Of a stretch of 64,000 nucleotides of DNA, positions 15,491-24,055 are shown piece by piece. Each line of letters starts with the position of its first letter. Position 1 is the stretch's first letter. The notes below the pieces were generated by a model. That model did not search any database and was not told the origin of the DNA. It was given only the letters and a program-made list of their open reading frames with translations. A program made the translations under genes and the position numbers. The stretch covers positions 186,001-250,000 of the forward strand of contig NZ_CP040896.1 of assembly GCF_006337165.1 (NCBI RefSeq). The letters run 5' to 3'. The stretch comes from Hymenobacter jejuensis. GTDB taxonomy: Bacteria; Bacteroidota; Bacteroidia; Cytophagales; Hymenobacteraceae.

Positions 15491-16668
15491 ATCGCCGAAT
15501 CGGGCGAAGAAACCGGGGCGACGGCGCGCACCGGCGAAGCGGCCGTGCGCGCATGAATGGGCTGAGTTGAGTCGCGCAGGAAGCCCGCCGAACGTTGCGT
15601 CAGAACTGCTTGAATTTCAGCCACTACCGAAAGCGCAATTTCTTCGGGCGTTTCGGCCCCGATGTTCAGGCCAACGGGGCCATACAGGCAGCCTTTCAGG
15701 TGGGCATCGGGTTTTAGTCCTTCAGCACGCAAACCGCTGAGCAATTGCTCGGTCTTTTTGCGCGGCCCCAAAATGCCAATGTAGGGCGTGCGGGACGTCA
15801 GCAAATGCCGCAATACGGATTGGTCGTAGTGATAATTGTGCGTCATCAGCACGGCCAGGCTATCGTCGGCAGGGAGGCAGCTGACTTCGGCGAGCGGCAC
15901 GGCGCGCACACTTTCGGCTTCCGGAAAACGTGCCGCAGTTGTCAGGTTAGGGCGGCCGTCAATCACGGTCACGCGCCAGCCCAGCGCACTGGCAAAGCGC
16001 ACCAGGGGTTGCACATCGTTGCCAGCCCCGTAGATGGTAAACCGCACAGCGGGCCGCACTACTTCCAAAAATACCCGCAGCGTTCCGTTGGCAATCTGGT
16101 AATCGTAAGTGGCAGGTTGCTGAGCATGCAGCACTTGCCGGGCGTCGCTTATAATCGCCTCGTGCAGAGCCGGTTCGGCAGTCAGGCCGCCTAGCTCGGT
16201 GCCGTCGGCAGTCAACAACAGGCGCTCGCCCACGCTCACTGCCGAATTGGTGGGCAAGCTGAATACGGTGGCCAGCACAGCCACTACATCCTGGACAGCG
16301 CACACGCGCAGCAGCTCTACGGGATTGGCCGAATCGTTGAAATCGAGCGGTTCGAGCAGTATTTTCACAACGCCTTGGCAGCCCAAGCCAGCTCCGTGCC
16401 GCAAGTCGTCGTCGGGGTCGGTCGAGTCGTAGGTAACCAGCGTGGGCCGGCCGCGCTGAATGGCCTGCCGGGCGCGGCGACGCGCGTCGCCTTCGAGACA
16501 GCCGCCGCTGATGGCGCCCGTCAGCTGCCCATCGGCCGTGACGAGCATTCGCGCACCAGGGCGGCGGTACGAAGAGCCATCGACGTGCACCACCGTAGCC
16601 AGCGCACAGGCTCTGCCCTCGGTGCGGTGCACATCGTAAGCTGCTAATAAGCGACGAAGCTCACTCAT
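15487..16668 (-). CDS. XdhC/CoxI family maturation factor (393 aa)
   Basis: XdhC-type proteins bind the finished molybdenum cofactor, protect it during sulfuration and insert it into xanthine dehydrogenase-family enzymes. The N-terminal XdhC_CoxI domain has TVVHVDGSSYRRPGARMLV and GAISGGCLEGD (residues 25-64); the C-terminal Rossmann-like part has FTIYGAGNDVQPLVR and RTPYIGILGPRKKTEQLL. This equals PaoD of the E. coli system in function. It lies 36 bp after the large-subunit gene and overlaps the MocA-like gene by four bases. Its start ATG at 16666-16668 abuts a dyad copy (16668-16692). Confidence 0.9.
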   Translation of the reverse strand: MSELRRLLAAYDVHRTEGRACALATVVHVDGSSYRRPGARMLVTADGQLTGAISGGCLEGDARRRARQAIQRGRPTLVTYDSTDPDDDLRHGAGLGCQGVVKILLEPLDFNDSANPVELLRVCAVQDVVAVLATVFSLPTNSAVSVGERLLLTADGTELGGLTAEPALHEAIISDARQVLHAQQPATYDYQIANGTLRVFLEVVRPAVRFTIYGAGNDVQPLVRFASALGWRVTVIDGRPNLTTAARFPEAESVRAVPLAEVSCLPADDSLAVLMTHNYHYDQSVLRHLLTSRTPYIGILGPRKKTEQLLSGLRAEGLKPDAHLKGCLYGPVGLNIGAETPEEIALSVVAEIQAVLTQRSAGFLRDSTQPIHARTAASPVRAVAPVSSPDSAI

Positions 16669-16692
16669 AAACAGTTATTTATCAGATACTTA
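16668..16692. repeat. 25-bp dyad, copy 7
   Basis: TAA, core TTATTTATCAG, TTA. Fills most of the 36-bp gap between paoC and the XdhC-like gene. Confidence 0.7.
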
Positions 16693-16704
16693 TGTAATTA
16701 CACA

Positions 16705-19023
16705 TTAGACCGAGCCCGCACCCATCAGTTTTTCGGGGGTGATGGGCAGCTCGCGCACGCGGCGCCCGGTGGCGTGGAAAATGGCGTTGGCTACGGCCGC
16801 CGCTACTCCTACCATCGCGATTTCGCCGATGCCTTTTACGCCCATGGCGTTGATATGGCTGTCGTGCTCGTCGATAAACTCCACCTGCATATCCGGAATA
16901 TCGGCGCTTACGGGAATGTGGTAATCGCCCAGATCGGCGTTGGTGTAGCGTACCCACGAAGGATCGCGGTGGGTGGCTTCCATCAGGGCCGCACCGATGC
17001 CGAAGATGGCACCACCGAGTACTTGGCTACGGGCCGTTTTGGCGTTGAGAATGCGGCCGGCTGCGTGCACGCCTACCCAGCGCGTCACGCGCACCCGCCC
17101 CAGCTCCGGATCGACGTGCACCTCGCAGAAATGCGCCCCGAACGAATGCATGGAGTATTTCTCGGTGCCCTGGCCTTTGCTGTCGGCGTTTACGCCCGGC
17201 GAAGTGTAGCCCCCGCCATAGCGCCCGGCTCCGCTGCCTTCGATATCGGTCAGGCGGGCGTGCTCGAGCATGGCGGCGTACGTTTCGCCTTTTGCCGGAT
17301 TTTTGGTGAGGAAAACCCGGCCGTTCTCGACCGTAATATCTTCGGGCTTGGCCCCGAATAGCGGGGATGTTTTATTGCCTGAAGCGAGTTCGAGTACCTT
17401 GCGCTTAGCGTCCTGGGCCGCCATAAAGATTGCCGACGACACAGTACCGGCCGTCACCGATCCGCCCGAGAGCGGAGCCGTTGGCAGCGTGGTGTCGCCG
17501 AGCTCGAAGCGCACGCGCTCCACGGGCAGGCCCAACGCATCGGCGGCCACCTGCGTCATGACGGTGTACGTGCCCACGCCCATGTCGGTGGCACCGCTCT
17601 GCACCACGGCGTGGCCATCGGAGAAGATGCGCACCCGCGCCATGCCCTGCGAGTTGTGCACCGGGTAAGTGGCGCTCGCCATGCCCATGCCCACCAAATA
17701 ACGGCCCTGGCGCGTTGCCCCGGCTTTCGGGTTGCGCTTGCTCCAACCAAATAGCTCAGCGCCACGAGCGTAGCATTGCTTCAGCGATTTGCTCGACCAC
17801 GCTTGCCCGTTGGATGGGTCGCGCTCGGCGTAATTGCGCAACCGGATTTCCAGCGGATCAATGCCCAATTGATCCGCCAGATCATCCATGGCGCACTCGA
17901 TGGCAAACGTACCGGGCGCCTCACCGGGCGCACGGGTATAGGTGGAAGTCATGATGTTGGCGCGCGCAATTTTGTAGGAAGTCTCAAAATTGGGGCATTC
18001 ATACAACATGCTGATTACCTTGCCATTAGACTCCGCCCATTCGTCAAACATCGACGTGGAAGAGGTCTTTTCGTGCAGGATGGCCGTGAGTTTGCCTTCC
18101 TTGGTGGCACCGAGCGTGATGGTCTGGCGCTGGTCTTCGCGGTGGCCTACGGAAGTAAACATTTGCCGACGCGTGAGCACCAGCTTCACCGGCCGCCCCA
18201 CGGCCCGCGCCGCTTGCGCCGTAAGCACGGTATGGGGCCAACTGGAACCCTTACAGCCAAATCCGCCGCCCAGAAACTGCGTCACAACGCGCACTTTATC
18301 GCGCGGCAAGCCCAGCATGTCGGACAGGGCACTTTGCGTCATGGTCACGCCTTGGGTCGACTCGTACACGGTGAGGCGGTCGCCTTCCCACACGGCTGTC
18401 GTCGCCGACGGTTCCATGGGGTTGTGGTGGTTCATGGCGTGCGTGTACGTGGCCGTTACGCGCACCGGGGCTTGCTCGAGCGCGGCCTGCGGATTGCCGC
18501 GCCGCGTGCGCCCCGGCATGCGCCCGCCCTGTACTGCTTTCGCTTCGTATACTTCGGCCCGAGGATCGACGATGCCAGCCACCGGCATTTCGGCCTGATA
18601 ACTGACGCGCACCAGCGAGGCCGCGTGCGTGGCCCGCTCAAATGTGTCGGCCACAACCAAGGCCACGGGCTGCCCACTATAGAAAATTTCGTCGCTCATA
18701 AGCGGCAAAAAGCTCTGGCCCGGCGACCAAGAATTATTGCGCTCGGGGCTATCGGGCATTTTGGCCACTTTGGGCAGGTTGAGGTGCGTAAACACCGCCA
18801 ACACGCCGGGCTCCTTCATCGCCAGAGTGGTATCGATGCTGGCGATGCGCCCTTTGGCAATGGAACTGGTCGAAAACACGCCGTACGTAAGCCCACCGAG
18901 GGGATATTCGGCCGAATACCGCGCAGCGCCCGTCACTTTGGCCCGGCCGTCGATGCGGTCGAGCGGCTGACCTACCACGCCGCCCGCAGGCGCCGCAAAA
19001 TCGAAAAAATTAGATTCGCTCAT
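16705..19023 (-). CDS. paoC: Aldehyde oxidoreductase molybdopterin-binding subunit, PaoC type (772 aa)
   Basis: Large catalytic subunit of the xanthine oxidase family. Markers: PLDRIDGRAKVTGAARYSAE (18-37), QFLGGGFGCKG near 258 (cofactor-contacting loop), TRAPGEAPGTFAIECAMDDLA near 365, and VKGIGEIAMVG near the C-terminus with the catalytic Glu. It oxidises aldehydes to acids at the Mo centre; the PaoC assignment rests on the partner FAD subunit with an extra Fe-S loop and the Tat-bearing small subunit. No signal peptide of its own is seen; in the E. coli system the heterotrimer is exported by the signal on the small subunit. It starts 9 bp after the FAD subunit stop. Confidence 0.9.
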   Translation of the reverse strand: MSESNFFDFAAPAGGVVGQPLDRIDGRAKVTGAARYSAEYPLGGLTYGVFSTSSIAKGRIASIDTTLAMKEPGVLAVFTHLNLPKVAKMPDSPERNNSWSPGQSFLPLMSDEIFYSGQPVALVVADTFERATHAASLVRVSYQAEMPVAGIVDPRAEVYEAKAVQGGRMPGRTRRGNPQAALEQAPVRVTATYTHAMNHHNPMEPSATTAVWEGDRLTVYESTQGVTMTQSALSDMLGLPRDKVRVVTQFLGGGFGCKGSSWPHTVLTAQAARAVGRPVKLVLTRRQMFTSVGHREDQRQTITLGATKEGKLTAILHEKTSSTSMFDEWAESNGKVISMLYECPNFETSYKIARANIMTSTYTRAPGEAPGTFAIECAMDDLADQLGIDPLEIRLRNYAERDPSNGQAWSSKSLKQCYARGAELFGWSKRNPKAGATRQGRYLVGMGMASATYPVHNSQGMARVRIFSDGHAVVQSGATDMGVGTYTVMTQVAADALGLPVERVRFELGDTTLPTAPLSGGSVTAGTVSSAIFMAAQDAKRKVLELASGNKTSPLFGAKPEDITVENGRVFLTKNPAKGETYAAMLEHARLTDIEGSGAGRYGGGYTSPGVNADSKGQGTEKYSMHSFGAHFCEVHVDPELGRVRVTRWVGVHAAGRILNAKTARSQVLGGAIFGIGAALMEATHRDPSWVRYTNADLGDYHIPVSADIPDMQVEFIDEHDSHINAMGVKGIGEIAMVGVAAAVANAIFHATGRRVRELPITPEKLMGAGSV

Positions 19024-19032
19024 GGCTATGAT

Positions 19033-20019
19033 CTATGCTTTGGCGGCTACGGTAGTGAGGGCCCGCACCAGTGTATTCTGCACCAACTCCACCTTAAACT
19101 GATTTTCCTGGCGAGGGCGAGCGTCGCGTACGGCAGCTGCGGCGGCAGCCCGGAAAGTGGTCTCGGTAGCCGGGGCTCCGGTTAACACTTTCTCAGCCTC
19201 CAGCGAACGCCAGGGTTTGGTGCCCACGCTGCCCAGTGCCACGCGGGCGCTCCGAATCTGGCCGCCCTGCACGTCCAGCCCCACGGCCGCCGACACCAGC
19301 GCAAACGCATACGAAGCCCGGTCACGCACCTTCAGGTAATGCGAACGGCGGGCGTGCGGCGCGTTGGGCACGGTCACGGCTGTAATCAGCTCGCCGGGCT
19401 CCAGCACAGTTTCGCGGTGAGGTGTGCTGCCGGGCAGCAAGTGAAAATCGACGAGCGGTACGCTACGCTTTTTGCCTTTGGCATTCTCCAGATGCACGAC
19501 GGCATCCAGGGCGATGAGCGCCACGGCCAAATCGCCGGGGTTGGTAGCAATGCAGCTTTCGCTAGTCCCCAGAATGGCGAGGTTGCGGTTGTCGCCTTGC
19601 TGCGCGGGGCAGCCGGAGCCGGGCACGCGCTTGTTGCACGGAAAGGCCGTGTCGCGGAAATAGCCGCAGCGCGTCCGCTGCAACAGGTTGCCACCAATGC
19701 TGGCCATGTTGCGTAGTTGCGGCGAGGCACTGGCCAATAAAGCCTCTGATATAACCGGGTAATTATCAATCACTTGTGGATGCTCTCCCACATCACTCAT
19801 GCGTTCCATCGCCCCGATGCGTAGTTCCTTCGCACCCGCCTCGATGCCGGTAAGCGGTAGCTGGTTGATGTCGACCAGCTGCGGGTGCACCTCCACGTTG
19901 AGCTTCATCAGATCGAGCAGCGTGGTGCCGCCGGCAATGTAAGCGGCCTGTTCGTTTTTGCGGAGGGCCTCGGTGGCGGCTTTCTCTCGGGTCGCCTGTA
20001 GGTAGCTGAAGTTGTTCAT
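19033..20019 (-). CDS. paoB: Aldehyde oxidoreductase FAD subunit, PaoB type with extra Fe-S loop (328 aa)
   Basis: FAD-binding CO-dehydrogenase-type subunit: AYIAGGTTLLDLMK near 31-44 and SIGGNLLQRTRC near 107-118. The cysteine-rich insertion RCGYFRDTAFPCNKRVPGSGCP is characteristic of PaoB/YagS, where it binds an additional [4Fe-4S] cluster; this separates it from ordinary xanthine dehydrogenase FAD subunits. The correct start is ATG 20017-20019, which overlaps the stop of the 2Fe-2S gene by four bases. The open frame continues upstream to 20355, but only as an antisense-like shadow within the neighbouring gene. A dyad copy (19752-19776) lies within codons for QVIDNYP. Confidence 0.9.
   Translation of the reverse strand: MNNFSYLQATREKAATEALRKNEQAAYIAGGTTLLDLMKLNVEVHPQLVDINQLPLTGIEAGAKELRIGAMERMSDVGEHPQVIDNYPVISEALLASASPQLRNMASIGGNLLQRTRCGYFRDTAFPCNKRVPGSGCPAQQGDNRNLAILGTSESCIATNPGDLAVALIALDAVVHLENAKGKKRSVPLVDFHLLPGSTPHRETVLEPGELITAVTVPNAPHARRSHYLKVRDRASYAFALVSAAVGLDVQGGQIRSARVALGSVGTKPWRSLEAEKVLTGAPATETTFRAAAAAAVRDARPRQENQFKVELVQNTLVRALTTVAAKA
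19752..19776. repeat. 25-bp dyad, copy 8 (coding)
   Basis: TAA, core GTAATTATCAA, TTG. Inside paoB (VIDNYP on the minus strand). Confidence 0.6.
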
Positions 20020-20654
20020 GATTTCCCTCCTTTTTGCTGCGCGTCGCGGATGGCCGCCACAATGTTTGGGTACGCCCCACACCGGCACAGATTGCCGCTC
20101 ATCCACTCCCGGATTTCGTCGTCCGATTTGGTGTGGCCTTCCTTGATGCACGCCACGCCCGACATAATCTGGCCGGGGGTGCAGTAACCGCACTGGAAGC
20201 CATCGTGCTCGATGAACGCCGCCTGCACCGGATGCAGCTTGTCGCCGTCGGCTAGGCCCTCGATGGTCGTGATTTCCTTGCCTTGGTTCATCACCGCCAG
20301 CGTGAGGCAGGAGTTGATACGCCGGCCATTGACGAGCACCGTGCAGGCGCCGCACTGGCCGTGGTCGCAGCCCTTTTTACTGCCCGTCAGGCCGAGGTTT
20401 TCGCGCAGCGCATCCAGCAACGTGACGCGGGGCTCGGCGCGGAAGGTGCGGGTCGCTCCGTTGACTTTCAGCGACATTTCGCTCACGCCTTTCACCTCTT
20501 TCGAGTCGGCAGCCGCCAGCCGCTCTACTTCCGCCAGGCCGGGCGGCGCCAGCACCAATCCGAGGATGCCCGATGCCTGTTTGATAAACGTACGCCGCGT
20601 CCCGTCGTTGGGAGCCGCAGCCGAAGTAGCGCCAAAATCGGAATCGTTCTGCAT
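20016..20654 (-). CDS. paoA: Aldehyde oxidoreductase 2Fe-2S subunit with Tat signal, PaoA type (212 aa)
   Basis: A twin-arginine signal (RRTFIKQASGILGLVLAPPG, residues 20-39) sends the folded complex to the periplasm. The plant-ferredoxin domain binds cluster one through CDHGQCGACTVLVNGRRINSC; the helical domain binds cluster two through CGYC and CRC. This is the first gene of the paoA-paoB-paoC-xdhC-mocA operon. The small subunit is the only subunit with an export signal, as expected for a complex exported as one folded unit. Upstream a TATCTTCG (minus strand, 20700-20707) weakly resembles a -7 box. Confidence 0.9.
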   Translation of the reverse strand: MQNDSDFGATSAAAPNDGTRRTFIKQASGILGLVLAPPGLAEVERLAAADSKEVKGVSEMSLKVNGATRTFRAEPRVTLLDALRENLGLTGSKKGCDHGQCGACTVLVNGRRINSCLTLAVMNQGKEITTIEGLADGDKLHPVQAAFIEHDGFQCGYCTPGQIMSGVACIKEGHTKSDDEIREWMSGNLCRCGAYPNIVAAIRDAQQKGGKS

Positions 20655-20875
20655 AGCGGAAGCAGTTTTAAAGTAAGATCACAAGGAAAGCTGGGTTTCC
20701 GAAGATAATAATTTGCCTCGCGGATTGCAGGAAACCGATTGGAAGCTTAACAAAGAAATTGTCGTTTTGGCTAGCCAAGGCGGTCTGCGGTCAAATCTTA
20801 CACAGTCGCAGCCCGGACGCCTGCGTAAGGATAAACTCATCTAAAGCCTGATTCTCAGGTTGTAGCTTGCTTTTT

Positions 20876-21814
20876 ATGCGCCTTTTTGTTTACTCCGCTT
20901 TCTCCGAAGCCCGCCGCAACCACCTGCGCCAAGAGCTTGCTGCTGAAGGCATTACCGCAATTTTTCGTAATGAGCTCCCGGAGGAGGAGCAACAAGCAGC
21001 CTTCCAAAGCGCGAACTTGCTGCTGGGCAACCCGCCGATGGCGTGGTTTGCCGATGGCGCTCCCAAAGGCTTGATATTCTGGCAGATAGATTCGGCGGGC
21101 TTTGAGCGTTACCGCCATTTGCACCTGCCCATCGCGGTGGCCAACATGGGTGACTTTTTCGCGTGGCCCTGCGCCGAAACCATCGTGGCGGGCATTCTGG
21201 GGCTGTATCGCCACCTCAACGAGCTGGCTGTGTTGCAGGCCCAACAACACTGGGTAGGCACCCCGATCCGGGCGAAGCTAAACCTGCTACGTGGCAAGCG
21301 CGTGGTGATTCTGGGCGCCGGCGCCATCGGGCAGGCCGTACGCGAACAGCTCTCCGGCTTTCGGTGCGAGGTGCAGCTGCTGGCCCGCCACAATCCGCAG
21401 GCACATTTGCATTCGAAGGAGGAACTGCAAAATGCGCTTCCACATATTGATTTGATTATCAATTGCTTACCAGGAAGTGCCGAAAATTTCTTTTCGGCCG
21501 AGCTGGTAGCCGCCATGGCCGCAGGCAGCGTGTACGCCAGCGTGGGCCGCGGCAACACCACCGACGAAACGGCCCTGCTAGCTGCGCTGCAAGCCGGCCA
21601 GCTCGGCGGGGCCGTGCTCGACGTAACGGCTACCGAACCGCTGCCGATCGACAGTCCGCTGTGGCGCCTGCCCAATGTCATCCTGACCCAGCACACCGCC
21701 GGCGGCCAACCCTACGAAGACGAAGGCCGCATTGCGATATTGCGGCGCAACCTGCACCACTTCCGCCACGGCGAGCCCCTGGAAAACCCCGTTGAGTTGG
21801 CCAGAGGATATTGA
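20876..21814 (+). CDS. D-2-hydroxyacid dehydrogenase, GhrA-like (312 aa)
   Basis: NAD(P)-dependent reductase of the glyoxylate/hydroxypyruvate group. Visible: VVILGAGAIGQAVREQL near 143-159 (nucleotide-binding glycines), SVGRGNTTDETALL near 222 (catalytic Arg region), VLDVTATEPLP near 248 (Glu) and ILTQHTAGG near 268 (catalytic His). Length fits GhrA-type enzymes (about 310 aa). ATG 20876-20878 is chosen over an in-frame TTG at 20867. It precedes pta by 84 bp on the same strand. An exact dyad core (21452-21462) lies in codons for DLIINCL. Confidence 0.87.
   Translation: MRLFVYSAFSEARRNHLRQELAAEGITAIFRNELPEEEQQAAFQSANLLLGNPPMAWFADGAPKGLIFWQIDSAGFERYRHLHLPIAVANMGDFFAWPCAETIVAGILGLYRHLNELAVLQAQQHWVGTPIRAKLNLLRGKRVVILGAGAIGQAVREQLSGFRCEVQLLARHNPQAHLHSKEELQNALPHIDLIINCLPGSAENFFSAELVAAMAAGSVYASVGRGNTTDETALLAALQAGQLGGAVLDVTATEPLPIDSPLWRLPNVILTQHTAGGQPYEDEGRIAILRRNLHHFRHGEPLENPVELARGY
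21445..21469. repeat. 25-bp dyad, copy 9 (exact core, coding)
   Basis: TAT, core TTGATTATCAA, TTA. Inside the hydroxyacid dehydrogenase gene (DLIINCL). Confidence 0.85.
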
Positions 21815-21898
21815 CCCGCTTTCAGGATAGTGGCACGCCCGCACCTGCTCAACGGCACCTACGTATAGCCAAACTTCCGCGAACAAACGACTTTCGGT

Positions 21899-23992
21899 AT
21901 GACCAAAACCATCTTTATTGCCACGGCAGAGCCCTTTAGCGGTAAGTCGATCATTGCCTTGGGGCTGGTGAATATGCTGCTTAACAAGGCGCAAAAAGTT
22001 GGCTACTTCAAACCGATCATCAACGACGACCCACGCGAGAAGAAGGACGCGCACATCGATACGGTACTGACCCATTTCAACCTGCCCATCGCCTACGACG
22101 CCACCTACGCCTACACCCGCGCCGAGGCAATGAGCCTCGTGGAAGCCGGTAGCCAGGGCGAGATCATCGACCGTATCATCTACAAATTCAAGCAGTTAGA
22201 AGACAGCTACGATTTCACTGTGGTGGAAGGCAGCGACTTCGTGGGCGAGGGCACAGCCTTTGAATTCGATACCAACATCTCGATTGCCAAGAACCTGGGC
22301 ACGCCGGTGGTCATCGTGATTTCGGGCGCGGGCAAAACCACCGCGCAGATCGTAAACGCCGTGCTGACGGTGCTGCGCAGCTTCGAAACCCGCGAAGTGC
22401 AGGTGCTGGCGGCCATTGCCAACAAAGTGCAGCCCGCCCAAATCGAAGATGTACAAGCCCTGCTGCGGGCGCAGCTGCCCTCCGACGTGATTCTGGCCGT
22501 TATTCCGGAAGACAAAAAGCTGCTCAACCCCACCATGCGCGAGATTTATGAAAATCTGGGTGGGAAGTTGTTGTTTGGCGAGGATTTGCTTGACAATCAG
22601 GTAGATAACTTCGTGACGGGTGCCATGCAGGTGCCAAATTTTCTTAACTACCTGCGAGACAACGTGTTGATTGTAACGCCCGGCGACCGCGGCGATATCA
22701 TCATTTGCGCTTTGCAAGCCAATGTTTCGGCCAGCTATCCGCGCGTGGCGGGCATCGTGCTCTCCGCCGACACCGAGCCCGATGAGCCCGTACTGCGCCT
22801 GATTAAAGGCCTGCAAACGGTGGTGCCGATTATCGCCGTCAAGACCGGTACCTTCCTGACTTCCACGATGTTGGGCAACATTCAGTCGCGCATCACGCCC
22901 GACAACCCCAAGAAGATTCAGCTGGCCATCAGCACCTTCGAACGCTACGTGGACGTGCGGGCGCTGGAAGAGAAAATGATCAACTTCCAGTCGGCGGGCA
23001 TTACCCCGCACATGTTTCAATACAGGCTGCTGCAATGGGCCAAGCGGCAGCGACGCCACATTGTGCTGCCCGAAGGCAACGACGACCGCATTCTAAAAGC
23101 AGCCGCGCATTTGCTCAACCAAGAAATCGTGGAGCTGACCATTCTGGGCAACCCGAGCGAGATCACGGCGTCCTTCAAGCGGCTCGGCCTGACCATGCCC
23201 ACGGCGTATTTGCACATTGTCGATCCGGCTCATTCTGAGCACTATGACGACTATGTGCAGACCTTCTATGAGTTACGCAAAACCAAAAACGTGAACCTCG
23301 ACATGGCCCGCGATCTGCTGCGCGACGTGTCGTATTTCGGCTCGATGATGGTGTACAAAGGCCACGCCGACGGCATGGTGTCGGGCGCGGTGCACACCAC
23401 GCAGCATACCATCCGGCCGGCGTTGCAGTTCATCAAAACCAAGCCGGGCGTTTCCATCGTGTCGTCGGTGTTTTTCATGTGCCTCCCCGACCGCGTGGCC
23501 GTGTTTGGCGACTGTGCCGTGAACCCCAACCCCACGGCTGAGCAACTGGCCGAAATTGCCGTTTCGTCGGCCGAAAGCAGCCAACGCTTTGGTATTGAGC
23601 CTCGTATCGCGATGCTCTCGTACTCTTCCGGCACGTCCGGGGAGGGCGCCGACGTGGAAAAAGTGCGCCGCGCGACGCAACTCGTCAAGCAACTACGCCC
23701 CGATTTGAAGGTAGAAGGCCCGATCCAATACGACGCCGCCGTCGATCCTATCGTGGGCAAACAAAAGTTGCCCGAATCGGAGGTAGCGGGACAAGCCAGC
23801 GTGCTGATTTTCCCGGATTTGAACACCGGCAACAACACCTACAAAGCCGTGCAGCGCGAAACCGGGGCCTTGGCCATCGGGCCCGTACTGCAAGGACTCA
23901 ACAAGCCCGTCAATGACCTGAGCCGCGGTTGCACCGTGGAAGATGTATTTAACACAGTGATAATCACGGCCATCCAAAGCCAAAAAGAGTGA
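21899..23992 (+). CDS. pta: Phosphate acetyltransferase with N-terminal P-loop domain (697 aa)
   Basis: Long-form Pta, converting acetyl-CoA and phosphate to acetyl phosphate. The N-terminal half has a dethiobiotin-synthetase-like P-loop (ATAEPFSGKSIIALGL, residues 8-23) and a DRTGG-type middle domain; the C-terminal half from about 370 (QWAKRQRRHIVLPEGNDDRILKAA) is the PTA_PTB catalytic domain, with SYSSGTSGEGADVEKV near 576. The length is usual for long Pta. It forms the acetate pathway with ackA, which starts 57 bases downstream. A GTGATAATCAC perfect dyad (23957-23967) near the 3' end resembles the recurrent 25-bp element weakly. Confidence 0.95.
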   Translation: MTKTIFIATAEPFSGKSIIALGLVNMLLNKAQKVGYFKPIINDDPREKKDAHIDTVLTHFNLPIAYDATYAYTRAEAMSLVEAGSQGEIIDRIIYKFKQLEDSYDFTVVEGSDFVGEGTAFEFDTNISIAKNLGTPVVIVISGAGKTTAQIVNAVLTVLRSFETREVQVLAAIANKVQPAQIEDVQALLRAQLPSDVILAVIPEDKKLLNPTMREIYENLGGKLLFGEDLLDNQVDNFVTGAMQVPNFLNYLRDNVLIVTPGDRGDIIICALQANVSASYPRVAGIVLSADTEPDEPVLRLIKGLQTVVPIIAVKTGTFLTSTMLGNIQSRITPDNPKKIQLAISTFERYVDVRALEEKMINFQSAGITPHMFQYRLLQWAKRQRRHIVLPEGNDDRILKAAAHLLNQEIVELTILGNPSEITASFKRLGLTMPTAYLHIVDPAHSEHYDDYVQTFYELRKTKNVNLDMARDLLRDVSYFGSMMVYKGHADGMVSGAVHTTQHTIRPALQFIKTKPGVSIVSSVFFMCLPDRVAVFGDCAVNPNPTAEQLAEIAVSSAESSQRFGIEPRIAMLSYSSGTSGEGADVEKVRRATQLVKQLRPDLKVEGPIQYDAAVDPIVGKQKLPESEVAGQASVLIFPDLNTGNNTYKAVQRETGALAIGPVLQGLNKPVNDLSRGCTVEDVFNTVIITAIQSQKE
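23950..23974. repeat. 25-bp dyad, weak copy (coding)
   Basis: TAA, perfect dyad GTGATAATCAC, then ATC; near the 3' end of pta, 81 bp before the copy at 24031. Confidence 0.35.
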
Positions 23993-24030
23993 GTAGTGGT
24001 GAGATTCATGCAATAGCTCTACTTGCCACA

Positions 24031-24055
24031 CAAACCCTTGATTATCAAATGAATA
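24031..24055. repeat. 25-bp dyad, copy 10 (exact core)
   Basis: CAA, core TTGATTATCAA at 24038-24048, ATA. Covers the ackA start codon and begins 39 bp after the pta stop. Confidence 0.8.

Noticed and set aside
17776..19185. Long plus-strand frame of 469 codons opposite paoC.
   Set aside because: It is the antisense of a clear xanthine-oxidase-family gene; the translation is rich in Arg, His, Ala and Gly without any family pattern, as expected in GC-rich DNA.
19033..20355. A 440-residue form of the FAD subunit starting at 20355.
   Set aside because: The extra N-terminal part is antisense-like sequence within the 2Fe-2S subunit gene in another frame; the conserved start MNNFSYLQATREKA is at 20019.
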